NCBI GenBank assembly: GCA_024644405.1
Contig: JAHELC010000038.1
Location: forward strand, 62,001 to 126,000
Length of the DNA stretch: 64,000 bases
Reading direction: 5' to 3'
Source: Nitrospinaceae bacterium
Lineage (GTDB): Bacteria; Nitrospinota; Nitrospinia; Nitrospinales; Nitrospinaceae
Shown: positions 51,415 through 61,598 of the stretch, piece by piece
Layout: each line of letters opens with the position of its first letter
Numbering within the stretch: the stretch's first letter is position 1
Notes under the pieces: model-generated
Told to the model about the DNA's origin: nothing
What the model saw: only the letters and a program-made list of their open reading frames with translations
Database searches by the model: none
Translations under genes and position numbers: made by a program

Positions 51415-54400
51415 TTATTGAAGTGAGAGCGTGACCGAAACAAATAGTGACCGGGCCGGTACCCTGCGCGGGTTTCGAATATCTGAATCAAAATGTTGGA
51501 ATTCCTCGTCAAAAAGGTTGGCGACTCCCAGGGACAGGAAGCCGTACCGCTTGGGAAAACGATATTTGATGGAGGCATCCACTATCCAGAATTCATCCCG
51601 GCCATTCATGAGCACCCCAGCAGAAGCATCCAGCCGTTCAAACCTTCCCTTCTGTTCTACATAGGTTCCTTTAAATGTTGCACTCAATCCACTGGGATGG
51701 AAAAAGTTGATTCCGAGAGGAATATAATTGCTTTCAACGTTTGTTACACCGAGATTAAATTCATCCCCTCTTTCCAGCCGTTCCCACCGATATTCCGCGG
51801 TAAGCGATAGCCATTTATGTAGCGTCCAGAATAGGTAAGCGCGGATCCGTTTTTCATCCCAGTCCGAAGTATCCACCAGGTTTGTACTTATATTCGTAAA
51901 TGGAACTTCCAGTTTCTTATAGGTATGCTCGAATCCTCCATAGATACTTTTAGAGAATTTCTGATCGATAGCGCCTCCAAAGACACTATAATCTGCGCCT
52001 TGAACCTCATCAAAGAACTGACTGAAACCCGCGACCTGGGTCGGCTCCAGAGTTTGGTCGGTGGCCAGTGTTCTTCTGAGGACCCTGAAAGCTGCACCAC
52101 GCAGTGTCGTACCTTGAATAGGCTCCCAAATGATCCCGGCTTTAGGATTGAATTGATTTTTATCCAGATCTGAAGGATTATCCACGGCTAAGAAGTCGCC
52201 GCTTCCACCCAAAATGAGGGTCAGGTTGTCCCAGGGTTTGAGATAGGAGTACAAATAAACATTAGAGTGTTTTCTGTCTCCATCTGTAGCGCTTGATCCT
52301 GGAGGAATAGCACAAAAGTGGGGAGGAGCAGCTAACTTGATACAAGCCTGAAAATCGGTATTGGTTACCGAGTCTATGTAAAAAAGTCCACTACCAAACA
52401 CAAATTTAATATTTTTTGATCGAAACAGATATTGAAGTTCACCGCCTGCCCGATCATTTTCATTAACAAAATCAAGATTCGCCAAAAAAAGGTCACCCGG
52501 ATTTATATTGGGTAGTGTTGCGTTCGGATCATTAGGTTCAGATTGCACATTAAAGTCTTCATTGATATACGTAAAATTGCCGATGAGATCAGAGCCCGGA
52601 GAGAGAGTATGATGAAATCCCAGACGTCCTACCTGGAATTGGCGATCTTGGTCCTGGATGGGTAAAAAGTCATCTTCAAAGAATCTCAAGACGACATCCC
52701 CGGTTTTTGTCTCCCTATATCGGTATTCCGCCTGAATACTGGTTTGAGGAGTCAATTGATATTGCACGAAGGCGTTGACGAGGTCATCTTCTTGGTAAGC
52801 GTTTTGGCGCCAGCCATTGGTGTCAAATTTACTGTAACCGACGCTGAAGGATGCCTTGTCGAATATTCCGGAGATGATGCCTTCACCGGAATAGGTGTCG
52901 TTTTCAGCCACGATGCCGTTGCCCTGAAAGGTAATCCCATTTCTTTTGAACAGGGGATTAAACTCATTGAACGACAAAGCTCCCGGTCCGCCGGCGCTGA
53001 TCAGCAGCAGATTACTTTCAGCGAGACGCGGCTGAATGGGGGTCATGTTGATCGGCTGAAGCAGTTGCGACTGCAACAGTTCGCTGACCCGGGCAATTTC
53101 ATGACGGGGTAAGGAAGAATACGAATCGGCCAACAGACGGTGGGCGGAAAAGTTGGTGGGATCGGTGGTCGCTGACAGCCAGCCTTCCAGCAGGGCGCGT
53201 TTCTGGAAACCGAGGTCGGTGTAGATGCGCCCGATGGCCGCGCTCCGTGAAGCCAGGTCCGAGTCCAGCAGTAACTGGGACCGAAACGGCGCCCGGTTGT
53301 CATTCAACTCAATGGAAGTCTGCAGATCGTGCAAGGCTTCGACCGGCCGATTGGTGGTTTGCTTTTCAATCGCGTCGTACAAATAAGGCGTGGGATCCTT
53401 GGGATCCTTCTTTTTGGCGATGTCGAACTGCTCCGAGGCCCTGTCGCTGCGTTTTTCTTCGTAATAGGCTTTTCCCAGATAACTGCGCATCAGGGAATTG
53501 TTCGGGTCGAGATTGACCGCTTCTTCGATGTCTCCCCGGCCATCCTCTAACACACTGTCTCGGATTTTGGCCAACCCCTGACCCAGTTTCGGCAAGGGAT
53601 CGCCCTGATCCAACTCAATCGCTTTCTGGAAAGCATCCCGGGCTTTGTCCGTATCTTCCCGGGTGAGATGGGCAAAGCCCAGTACCGTTTGCGTCCTGGC
53701 GAGATTCGGGTTCAGGGAGACAGCCTTCCGGGCCGCCTCGAGGGCTTTATCCCGGTGGCCGTGCGCGGACCAGAGCTCCGCCAGCCGTGCCCAGGCCAGC
53801 GCATTTTGCGGTTCCAATTGCACCGCGATTTGCAGACTGGTCAGGGCGCCTTCCAGATCGAACCGGGCCTGCTGGGCATACGAAAGTGCGATCTGCGCGT
53901 TCGCAGATTTCGGATCGGCCTGGACGGCCTGTTGTGCCTTGCTGAAGGCATCCTCTTTTTCGTTTTGCGCCACAGCGATGATCGATTGCAGGGCAAACGC
54001 GTCACTGTGTTTCGAGTCAAGGCTCAGGGCCTGCTGAATATTTCCAGCGGCGGCGTCCACCTGGCCGACGGAAAGCTCCAGTGACGCCCGGTAGATGAAA
54101 AACCCGGGGTCTTGAACCTCGGGTACGTTCTCAAGACGATCAAAAGCCGCCTTGAGATCTCCCTTTTGATAAGACTGAATGGATTGCTGGAAGGCGCCTT
54201 GAAAATCTTCCGGTCGAATGTCAATGACTGGCGGGTAATACAAGGTCCAGCGAACGGCATCCTGGGGACGCGCCACTATCCTCAGAACAGGCGCCTGACC
54301 CGGGTTCGCCTCGGCGGACTGTCCGTTCTTCAACGCAAGGGTTCCGGACGGATTGGACGCCAGCACCACTCCCTCAAATATTGTCAGTAAGGTCTTGTCA

Positions 54401-54846
54401 TCAACGACGGTTATGAAAAACTCCGTACCCCGGACAGCGGCAATAGCGGAGGGTGTCACCACCTCCAGGCTTTTGGGAGCCAGGCTGAAAAAATAGGCCG
54501 CGCCTCGAAGAAGGTCGATCAGGGCGGTATCTTTTTCCTTAATGTCTTTTAGAGTGAGGGTCGTGTTGGCATTAAGCCGAAGAATCGATTTTGCCAGTGC
54601 AACCTCAGCCCGGCTTTTTGCATTCGACCGGAGTTTATCTCCGGGGCAGAAGGTGTCATTCAACTTAACCGGCAGCCATTGTGTAGCGCCCACCCGTTGG
54701 GCCTCTATACTGCCTTGAACCGACACCATTGTGGCGATAGGTTTCTCACAAGTTGGGGAGGATGAAGCTTGGGGGGTTAATAAGAGGACCGCGAAACTTG
54801 AACCAACTAGAAGACGAAAAAGATATCCACAAATATCCTTCATCAC
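51415..54846 (-). CDS. FecR-TPR-outer-membrane beta-barrel fusion, 1143 aa
   Basis: Three parts in order after a signal peptide (1-30). A FecR domain (about 35-175) shows VSVQGSIEAQR, GDKLRSNAKSRAEVAL and VVTPSAIAAVRGTEF. A TPR array (about 205-590) includes ARLAELWSAHGHRDKALEAA. A C-terminal TonB-receptor-like beta-barrel (about 600-1143) contains RYRETKTGDVVLRFF and RFPKRYGFLSLGVANLFDEE. No plug or TonB box was seen. Base composition differs along the gene: 16 of 60 bases are G+C at 52381-52440, and 38 of 60 at 53821-53880, suggesting that barrel and TPR parts have different histories. Divergent from the CHASE2 cyclase. Confidence 0.87.
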   Translation of the reverse strand: MMKDICGYLFRLLVGSSFAVLLLTPQASSSPTCEKPIATMVSVQGSIEAQRVGATQWLPVKLNDTFCPGDKLRSNAKSRAEVALAKSILRLNANTTLTLKDIKEKDTALIDLLRGAAYFFSLAPKSLEVVTPSAIAAVRGTEFFITVVDDKTLLTIFEGVVLASNPSGTLALKNGQSAEANPGQAPVLRIVARPQDAVRWTLYYPPVIDIRPEDFQGAFQQSIQSYQKGDLKAAFDRLENVPEVQDPGFFIYRASLELSVGQVDAAAGNIQQALSLDSKHSDAFALQSIIAVAQNEKEDAFSKAQQAVQADPKSANAQIALSYAQQARFDLEGALTSLQIAVQLEPQNALAWARLAELWSAHGHRDKALEAARKAVSLNPNLARTQTVLGFAHLTREDTDKARDAFQKAIELDQGDPLPKLGQGLAKIRDSVLEDGRGDIEEAVNLDPNNSLMRSYLGKAYYEEKRSDRASEQFDIAKKKDPKDPTPYLYDAIEKQTTNRPVEALHDLQTSIELNDNRAPFRSQLLLDSDLASRSAAIGRIYTDLGFQKRALLEGWLSATTDPTNFSAHRLLADSYSSLPRHEIARVSELLQSQLLQPINMTPIQPRLAESNLLLISAGGPGALSFNEFNPLFKRNGITFQGNGIVAENDTYSGEGIISGIFDKASFSVGYSKFDTNGWRQNAYQEDDLVNAFVQYQLTPQTSIQAEYRYRETKTGDVVLRFFEDDFLPIQDQDRQFQVGRLGFHHTLSPGSDLIGNFTYINEDFNVQSEPNDPNATLPNINPGDLFLANLDFVNENDRAGGELQYLFRSKNIKFVFGSGLFYIDSVTNTDFQACIKLAAPPHFCAIPPGSSATDGDRKHSNVYLYSYLKPWDNLTLILGGSGDFLAVDNPSDLDKNQFNPKAGIIWEPIQGTTLRGAAFRVLRRTLATDQTLEPTQVAGFSQFFDEVQGADYSVFGGAIDQKFSKSIYGGFEHTYKKLEVPFTNISTNLVDTSDWDEKRIRAYLFWTLHKWLSLTAEYRWERLERGDEFNLGVTNVESNYIPLGINFFHPSGLSATFKGTYVEQKGRFERLDASAGVLMNGRDEFWIVDASIKYRFPKRYGFLSLGVANLFDEEFQHFDSDIRNPRRVPARSLFVSVTLSLQ

Positions 54847-55458
54847 GCATCTCCCTAAAGCTGGCTTTCACAACTCCATTTTGTGCGTGTTTCCCCCTCC
54901 ACTACCGTCTGACGGTGGCTTGAGAAAGTTACCAGCTTCAAAAATAAAGCCTGTCTATAGTTCAGAGATCCGATTTCTAATTTTTGATTTTGTGCGCCTA
55001 CATTAGCATAATTATCCAGGGGAAAGGGGAGGCGACTCCTTTAATCCAATTAGGGTGATTGAACAGCATTGGGAAAAATCCAATAAAATTGTATATTTCC
55101 AAATCAAAAAAAATTCATCCCTCCGCAAAAAATTTATTGAAATAAATTAAAAGTTATGAAAATTAGTTTATAAAATGAAATTACCCTTACTTAAAATGAA
55201 ATTCTAAGCGCATTGGTTTTTACGGATTGTCCGGACTCCCATGAGGTTTTCCTTGCAAGCCCCGCTCAGATAATCATGGAATACAAACAGGCAGTTTTCG
55301 GTGGAACAGATTTAGGAAATGAGAGCTCTTAGGACTGCTGAGGATCATGGAATGTTTACCAGAGGTGGCTGTTGATTTTGGGATCAGCAGATCTGCATGT
55401 CTGAGTTTACTTCATCTGACTTTTTCACTGTCGATTCCCCTTGTGTTAAAATCCTCTC
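54847..55458. other. AT-rich divergent region between FecR fusion and cyclase genes
   Basis: The 612-base gap between two divergent signalling genes is strongly AT-rich from 55080 to 55210. It holds a direct repeat with a 21-base period (55171-55203). Several short open frames (18 codons or fewer) have no support. It is a plausible shared control region. Confidence 0.5.
55171..55203. repeat. Direct repeat, 12 bases, 21-base period
   Basis: TAAAATGAAATT occurs at 55171-55182 and again at 55192-55203. A period of two helical turns puts both copies on the same DNA face, as for tandem regulator sites. Confidence 0.5.
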
Positions 55459-57690
55459 ATGAATACCCGGTGGATAAATGCTTTCACAGTATCTGTATTG
55501 ATCTCCCTCGTTTCACTTTATATTTATTCCCTCGACCTCACCTTTTTTAAGCTTCTGGAATTCAAGGCATATGATTTTAAAATGTCGCTGCGGGGCATCA
55601 GGCCGGTATCAGACCAGGTCGTGATCGTTGCGATCGATGAACACAGTCTTCAGCGCGAAGGTCGCTGGCCCTGGCCGCGTACGCGGTTGGCGAAACTGGT
55701 GGACAAGTTGACTGAATCGGGTGCGGCGGTAATCGGGTTGGATCTGTTGTTTCCTGAAAAGGATATCTACGTTCCTTTCGATGAAGTGATGAGTGAAATT
55801 GAAAAGAAAGATCTGGCCGGCATGAACCGGAAGCAACTGAAGAGTTGGTTGAAGCAGGCAAGCGATTCGGATGCCAAATTAGCCGCCGCGATGCGTCGGT
55901 CTGAACGTTCGGTGTTGGGTTATTTCAGTTATCCAACCATTGAACTTGCCGAGGGGTCCGCGGAGGTAATGGGCCCCAGAGAATTCGAATTGCTGGAATC
56001 TTCCCAGTACCTGGCGCAGTTCGATAATAAATCATCTAAGCTCGATTTTCTGCACCCCATGGTGGCGGTGGGTCTCAGCCTGCCTGCTTTGATGGATGCC
56101 GCCAACAGTGCGGGTTACTTTTCCTTTATTCCGGATCGTGACGGGATCCTGCGCAGGATACCCATGGTGCAAGTATACAAGGAAGCCCTGTTCCCGCCGT
56201 TCAGTTTGCAAATGTTGAAGGAAGCCACACGCTTGAATATCTCCGTCCGGGTTCTCCCTGACCACGTTGCAGAAATCCTGTTGGGGGAAGATATCACGAT
56301 TCCCGTTGTTACGGAGAAAGGGGAATATCTTGTGAATTATTACGGGCCAGAGCAAACGTTTACCCACCTTTCGGCCTCCGAAGTGATAGATGGAACAGTG
56401 GAGCCGGGACTCTTGAAGAATAAAACCGTACTGGTGGGCGCCACCGCCATTGCCCTCCCTGATCGTCACAGCATCCCCTATGGTCCCCTTTATCCCGGTG
56501 TGGAGGTGCATGCGACCATCATAGAAAATATTCTGAACCAGGATTTCCTGCAACATCCTCCCTGGATTCGCATGCTGAGCATGATGGTGATACTGGGGGC
56601 GGGTTTGCTGTTGGGTTTGGCCTCTCTATATTTCAAAGCGGTTGGCACCGCCGTCTTTCTGGGGGTTGGAGTCGGGGGATACCTGGTGGCCGATTACGTA
56701 TTGTTTACCCAACAGGGGTTGTGGGTGCATACCGTGTATCCGGTTTTCTCGCAAGTGCTGGTTTATTTTGGGATCACTCTGTATCGCTTCACATTTGAAG
56801 AACGCGAAAAACGGTTTATCAAGGGAGCGTTCAGCCAATACCTGGCGCCGACCGTGGTCGACCGGCTGGTGGAAAATCCCAAGCTTCTAAAGTTGGGCGG
56901 CGAACGCAAAGTCTTAACCGCTTTCTTTTCCGATGTGGCTGGTTTCTCGACCATTGCCGAGAAATTGGAAGCCGAGGAACTGGTGGACCTGCTGAATGTT
57001 TACCTGACGGATATGACTGATATCATCCTGAAGTACGAGGGTACGGTCGATAAATTTGAGGGGGACGCAATCATCGCTTTCTTTGGTGCGCCTATCGAAT
57101 TTGAAGATCATGCCACCCGAACCTGTTTCGCCGCGCTGGATATGCAAAAACGACTGGCTGAGTTACGCGAAAACTGGAAAAAAGAAGACCGCCCCGAATT
57201 GTTCATGCGTATCGGAATCAATACTGGTCAGATGGTGGTTGGAAATATGGGATCCACAAGCCGCATGGATTACACCATGATGGGCGATTCTGTTAATCTG
57301 GCCGCACGGTTGGAGGGCGTTAACAAGCAATATCAGACGTATACCATGATAAGTGAATTTACCTTTGAACTGTCGAAGAATGATATCGAAGCACGTGAAC
57401 TGGATTCTATCCGTGTGGTGGGAAAACAGGAACCGATCAAAATTTACGAGGTGTTGGGCCGAAAAGGTGAAATAGATGATGCCATGCGCCGCATTCTCCC
57501 TTTTTTTAAACAAGGCTTGAGCCACTACAAAAACAGACGGTGGGAGGAAGCCATCGTTTCTTTTGAAAGTGTATTAAGTTTTGATGAAAATGACGGTCCT
57601 TCTTTGACTTATTTTGACAGATGTACCAATTATCTAAACAATCCACCGCCATCTGATTGGGATGGGGTGTTTGCCATGAGAACCAAATAA
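55459..57690 (+). CDS. CHASE2-domain class III adenylate cyclase, 743 aa
   Basis: A first membrane helix (7-28), a large periplasmic CHASE2 domain (about 35-360; VVIVAIDEHSLQREGRWPW, GYFSFIPDRDGILRR, VLVGATAIALPDRH) and three membrane helices (about 370-450) lead to a class III cyclase. Metal-binding D492 and D536, substrate-selecting K532 and D604, and transition-state N613 and R617 are all present, so ATP is the expected substrate. A C-terminal extension (about 690-743) resembles one TPR-like pair. It should make cAMP in response to periplasmic input. Divergent neighbour: the FecR fusion. Confidence 0.92.
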   Translation: MNTRWINAFTVSVLISLVSLYIYSLDLTFFKLLEFKAYDFKMSLRGIRPVSDQVVIVAIDEHSLQREGRWPWPRTRLAKLVDKLTESGAAVIGLDLLFPEKDIYVPFDEVMSEIEKKDLAGMNRKQLKSWLKQASDSDAKLAAAMRRSERSVLGYFSYPTIELAEGSAEVMGPREFELLESSQYLAQFDNKSSKLDFLHPMVAVGLSLPALMDAANSAGYFSFIPDRDGILRRIPMVQVYKEALFPPFSLQMLKEATRLNISVRVLPDHVAEILLGEDITIPVVTEKGEYLVNYYGPEQTFTHLSASEVIDGTVEPGLLKNKTVLVGATAIALPDRHSIPYGPLYPGVEVHATIIENILNQDFLQHPPWIRMLSMMVILGAGLLLGLASLYFKAVGTAVFLGVGVGGYLVADYVLFTQQGLWVHTVYPVFSQVLVYFGITLYRFTFEEREKRFIKGAFSQYLAPTVVDRLVENPKLLKLGGERKVLTAFFSDVAGFSTIAEKLEAEELVDLLNVYLTDMTDIILKYEGTVDKFEGDAIIAFFGAPIEFEDHATRTCFAALDMQKRLAELRENWKKEDRPELFMRIGINTGQMVVGNMGSTSRMDYTMMGDSVNLAARLEGVNKQYQTYTMISEFTFELSKNDIEARELDSIRVVGKQEPIKIYEVLGRKGEIDDAMRRILPFFKQGLSHYKNRRWEEAIVSFESVLSFDENDGPSLTYFDRCTNYLNNPPPSDWDGVFAMRTK

Positions 57691-57771
57691 ATAACGGTAG
57701 CCGTTTGTGTTTTGGCCTGTATCTGGTGGAGTAATAAATATTTTGGGAAAAAAGTAACGGGGGCAAGAGTT

Positions 57772-58428
57772 TTACTTTAATATCTTGTTCTTAAAAGCGT
57801 AATGGATCAGTTCCGTATTATTTTTCATTTCCATCTTTTCCAGAATGCGGGCCCGGTAGGTTCGGATTGTGGCTTCGCTGATAGAGAGTTCGTCTGAGAT
57901 TTCATGGACGGATTTTCCTCTGACGATCAGGCAAAACACCTGGAATTCACGTGAAGAAAGGGTTTCGTGAGGTTGTTTTTTAGAATGACCGCCCAAATCA
58001 AAAGCGATCTTTTCGGCAAGTTTCTGGCTGACAAACTTTTTCCCCTGCGCCACTTGACGTATCGCCTCCACCAATGATTCCAGGTCACCCAGTTTATACA
58101 AGTAACCCGACGCGCCTTTTTTGAAACACCGCTCTGCATATTCCGCCTCACTGTTGACGCTTAAAATCAGGATGGGGAGGTTTGGAAATTCAACTTTTAA
58201 ATCATCCATCACGGCCAGCCCGCCTTTTTCAGGCATCTCCAGATCGAGGAGCACGATATCCAGGTTCACTCCCGGCTTCCTTATTTTATCCAGCAACTCC
58301 ATGCCATTTTTCGCCTGGTCGACAACGATCATATCGGATTCTTGTGTAATCAAACGCATGAGACCTTCCCTGACGATACGATCATCGTCGGCAAAGATCA
58401 CCTTGATTTTGTCCTGGTGGGTGGTCAT
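57772..58428 (-). CDS. NarL/LuxR-family response regulator, 218 aa
   Basis: Receiver domain with D62 in IVLLDLEMPE, the switch Ser in LILSVN and K in GYLYKLGD. A LuxR helix-turn-helix follows (about 150-212; LSSREFQVFCLIVRGKSVHE, ISEATIRTYRARILEKM). No kinase gene is adjacent on its strand. The PAS-GAF kinase at 59086 and the cytosolic tandem kinase are possible partners. Confidence 0.92.
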   Translation of the reverse strand: MTTHQDKIKVIFADDDRIVREGLMRLITQESDMIVVDQAKNGMELLDKIRKPGVNLDIVLLDLEMPEKGGLAVMDDLKVEFPNLPILILSVNSEAEYAERCFKKGASGYLYKLGDLESLVEAIRQVAQGKKFVSQKLAEKIAFDLGGHSKKQPHETLSSREFQVFCLIVRGKSVHEISDELSISEATIRTYRARILEKMEMKNNTELIHYAFKNKILK

Positions 58429-59085
58429 CGCACATTTAAAGAAGCCTGAACCGTTATTGCTTCTCCCCTCACTAAATGCGGTAGATAGATTCCCGGTATT
58501 TCTTACTTGTAATAACTCACTACGATTAAATATGTACCATATTTTAGCTAATTTTATTGGGAAAGCTTCCTTTTTTGGCTAAATTTCAGCAAATCCCCGG
58601 ATGGCGAAAAGGACATACAAGTCCGAATTCAGCGCACAATCAACACAAAGGGAACGTGATTTTACGGTATGGAACTGATTATGCGGAGGGTTCGCTTGAT
58701 CGGAACACAGAATCGAAAAGGGTTCGAGCATTGAGAACCTCCAAGGTATTGCCAGCCTCCTGCAGATGCTGACTCCCTGCCAATGGAAGCCATGCGATCT
58801 GGGGAATCCTGCCTGATCGTGTCCCCTTTGTTTTTCCCTTGTCATCATTTTAAGGACAAAATTTTCAATATTTCAGTGACATGACAAAACTATTAGCCAG
58901 ATTTATATTAAGCCATGAAAACCGGTAATGGGAAAACGTTATTAACAGATAAAAGGTTTGTTTCCGGTTCTGGTTTTTAAGACCTGGTTTGTTGGACCGG
59001 GAATTTGAATTAATAATATAAGTTTGCCGTAAAACTTGAAATTTGGAATCTGATTCCAGGTTGCAAGGTAAAGGAGGGACTTAAA
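58429..59085. other. Intergenic region of 657 bases, no gene supported
   Basis: Divergent gap between the LuxR regulator and the PAS-GAF kinase. AAAGGAGGG lies 7 bases before the ATG at 59086, giving the kinase a very strong ribosome site. Frames of 71-89 codons near 58557-58848 lack ribosome sites and protein-like composition. No riboswitch or tRNA was recognised. Confidence 0.5.
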
Positions 59086-60756
59086 ATGCTCTCGGAAGCT
59101 GTAGATTCAAACGAATTATTGCAGGAATCAAAAATCGCTTATCAGACACTTCTTGATAATTCTTTCGATGCAATCATCGCCATCGATTCTGAAGGGATGA
59201 TTACCATATGGAATCACCGGGCTGAATCGATGTTTGGCTGGAATACTGAAGAAGTTATTGGAAAACCACTCACTCAAACAATCATTCCTTCCACTTTTCA
59301 TGAAGCTCATACCGAAGGTTTGAAGCGCTTCATAGCTACAAAAGAAAGCCGGGTGTTAAACCAGAGACTGGAATTAACTGCCTTGCATCGAAATGGTTAT
59401 GAAATCCCGATTGAAATATCCATCTGTGCTTCTACTTTCAGGGGCAGGCCGACTTTCACAGCTATTATCAAAGACATCACTGAGAATAAAAATGCTCTGA
59501 AGGAAATGCGGCTTAAAAAAGAGGAATTCAAGGTTTTGCATGAAGTGGCTCAATCGCTCCAGGATTCTGAAACCATGGAAGGAATGCTGCATAATGCCAT
59601 GGAAGCGATCAGTCAAAGTAAGGGCCTTCATGTAGAGAACAAAGCCGGGGTTTTTCTCGTTGACGAAGATAAAAACACATTGCGGCTGGCGTCAATTTTA
59701 GGCAAGTTCCCCAAGGGATTTTTAGAAAATCAAAACGAAATACCTTTTTATAATATTCCCTACGGCCGTTGTTACAGTTCGGGAGAGATCCTCATCAACA
59801 ACTACTGCCAATTCAAACCCCATCGCTTGGGGCCTTTTGGCGACTTAACCAATTACGGCACCTACGTTATTCCGCTTAAAAGTAGAATGAAGGTAGTGGG
59901 AGTGTTGTTTCTTTATACACCGGAACCGCCTCCCGGTTATGAAGGCAGCACGGAAATTCTGCAGTCCATTGGGTCGTTGATGGGCAATGCGATCCAACAC
60001 CGAAAATTCGAAAGAAAAATCCATCAACAGAATAAAAAACTGAATAGACTGAACGCCCTCAAAAATAAATTCCTGGGAATCGCTTCGCACGATTTACGCA
60101 ACCCGCTTTATGCCATCATGTCCTATAGCGATGTTCTTGCAGACGGTTCTTTGGGTGAGATGAATGATCAGCAGCGCGCAATACTTCAAAAAATCGCTAA
60201 ATCAGGCAACCATATGTGTAATCTGCTGGAAAACCTGCTTGATGTCTCTCGAATTGAGAGCGGTCAGTTTTCTCTGAAGAAATCGCCCCAGGATATCAAT
60301 ACTATTGTGAAAGACCAGGTGGATAAATACCAACTGGCGGCGAAAGAGAAAAATATTGACCTGCATTTCAAGAGCGACATCTCTCCCACCTTGACGGTCG
60401 ACCAGTGTTCCATGATTCAAGTCATGGATAACTTCATAGGGAATGCCATTAAATTTTCTCCAAACAATACAAAAATATGTGTCAGGACAGAAACCTCAAA
60501 CAGCCATTTTCGGTTTTTAGTGAAAGATGAAGGCCCTGGCATATCTGAAGAGGATCAAAAGCTGGCGTTTTGTGAATTTCAAACATTGGGCAGTAAACCC
60601 ACCGGCGGCGAGAAATCAACCGGCCTGGGGCTGGCCATATCAAAAAAACTCATTCAATTGCACGGAGGAAAAGTGGGGATCATTTCCCAAATAGGGGAGG
60701 GCAGTACCTTTTATTTTGATCTTCCCGTGCAGAAGGAAGCGACACCGGATACTTGA
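59086..60756 (+). CDS. Cytoplasmic PAS-GAF histidine kinase, 556 aa
   Basis: Domain order: PAS (about 18-135; LLDNSFDAIIAIDSEGMITI, WNTEEVIGKPL), PAC-type segment, GAF (about 155-310), HisKA with SHDLRNPL (H335) and HATPase_c ending near 550 (DEGPGI, STGLGLAISKKL). No membrane helix. The downstream receiver gene begins after 121 bases and is the probable partner. The ligand of PAS or GAF is unknown. Confidence 0.92.
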   Translation: MLSEAVDSNELLQESKIAYQTLLDNSFDAIIAIDSEGMITIWNHRAESMFGWNTEEVIGKPLTQTIIPSTFHEAHTEGLKRFIATKESRVLNQRLELTALHRNGYEIPIEISICASTFRGRPTFTAIIKDITENKNALKEMRLKKEEFKVLHEVAQSLQDSETMEGMLHNAMEAISQSKGLHVENKAGVFLVDEDKNTLRLASILGKFPKGFLENQNEIPFYNIPYGRCYSSGEILINNYCQFKPHRLGPFGDLTNYGTYVIPLKSRMKVVGVLFLYTPEPPPGYEGSTEILQSIGSLMGNAIQHRKFERKIHQQNKKLNRLNALKNKFLGIASHDLRNPLYAIMSYSDVLADGSLGEMNDQQRAILQKIAKSGNHMCNLLENLLDVSRIESGQFSLKKSPQDINTIVKDQVDKYQLAAKEKNIDLHFKSDISPTLTVDQCSMIQVMDNFIGNAIKFSPNNTKICVRTETSNSHFRFLVKDEGPGISEEDQKLAFCEFQTLGSKPTGGEKSTGLGLAISKKLIQLHGGKVGIISQIGEGSTFYFDLPVQKEATPDT

Positions 60757-60877
60757 ATTGAATAGACGGGAAAACATTTTCCTGTTGGAACGACCCGTAG
60801 AGGGGCGGCCATTTTAGGGGATAGCTTGGAACTCTCATGAAAAGGCTGAATGTTAACTCAAATGAAGGAGAATCGAC

Positions 60878-61300
60878 ATGTCAATAATGGATATTTGCGC
60901 AAGCACCCATGGAAGAATCCTGATCATTGAAGACGACGTGGATATAAGAGATATCCTGAAGCTTCAATTGGAACAGGGGGGGCACCAGGTTATTGAAGCT
61001 AAAGATGGCCAGGAAGGCATTGATCTAATGAAAAAAGGTTCCAACCTGCTTCAGGTGGGGCTCATCATTACCGATATTCGCATGCCTAAAGTCAATGGCG
61101 TTGAAACGATCGATTATATCAAGGCCAATGCACCCTCCATCCCGATCATGGTGGTCACGGGTTATCCTGATACCAAGCTGGCGGTGAATCTGCTTCAGAA
61201 AGGGGTCAGGGACTTTCTTGTAAAGCCTGTCGAAAAAGACACGCTGCTGGGAAAAGTGTCCGCCATCCTTTCTTCAAGACAGGAATTCAGTTATGTATAG
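60878..61300 (+). CDS. Single-domain response regulator, 140 aa
   Basis: CheY-like receiver only. Acidic residues are in IIEDDVDIRD, the phospho-acceptor is D66 (IITDIRMPK), the switch Thr is in VVTGYP and the Lys is in VKPVEK. No DNA-binding or enzyme domain follows. It probably relays phosphate from the PAS-GAF kinase to a further target by protein contact. Confidence 0.9.
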   Translation: MSIMDICASTHGRILIIEDDVDIRDILKLQLEQGGHQVIEAKDGQEGIDLMKKGSNLLQVGLIITDIRMPKVNGVETIDYIKANAPSIPIMVVTGYPDTKLAVNLLQKGVRDFLVKPVEKDTLLGKVSAILSSRQEFSYV

Positions 61301-61340
61301 AGGATGAACACATTGCTAAACAGGCACTCGCCAATAAATA

Positions 61341-61380
61341 TATGGGCTGTAGAAAACAGGTTTTCTTTTTACAGCCCATA
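61341..61380 (+). terminator. Hairpin after the receiver gene
   Basis: TATGGGCTGTA (61341-61351) pairs perfectly with TACAGCCCATA (61370-61380), with a GAAAAC/GTTTTC inner pair possible. The 3' flank is AT-rich (ATATTTTG), so it could act as a terminator in either direction. Confidence 0.6.
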
Positions 61381-61468
61381 ATATTTTGCAATCGTAGCGA
61401 GGCATCCTGAATCAGAAACTGACCTGCCCCTGACAGTTGGCCCGGTCAGCGAAGCGGCGGGGGATTTG

Positions 61469-61492
61469 TCACCCTGAGCCTGTCGAAGGGCG
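61469..61492 (+). repeat. REP-like short repeat, copy 2
   Basis: TCACCCTGAGCCTGTCGAAG here matches copy 1 at 877-900 with few changes. Confidence 0.6.
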
Positions 61493-61547
61493 ACTATTAA
61501 ACTGAAGGGGGCTGGGGGGGGATTTGGTTCAGGGAAGGTGAAGTTAG

Positions 61548-61581
61548 CCTGTCCTGAGTCCTTCGACAAGCTCAGGACAGG
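61548..61581 (-). repeat. REP-like inverted repeat, copy 3
   Basis: CCTGTCCTGAG (61548-61558) and CTCAGGACAGG (61571-61581) form a perfect 11-base stem with a 12-base loop. Read on the minus strand the unit includes CCTGAGCTTGTCGAAGG, the core of copy 2 with one change. Confidence 0.65.
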
Positions 61582-61598
61582 CACCGTCGAAGGAGAGG

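Noticed and set aside
58557-58848. Two overlapping frames of 71 and 89 codons on opposite strands
   Set aside because: Neither has a ribosome site, hydrophobic pattern or domain; both are rich in residues typical of random frames.
61369-61584. 71-codon frame across the REP-like repeats
   Set aside because: Its sequence is created by the repeats and hairpin and is not protein-like.
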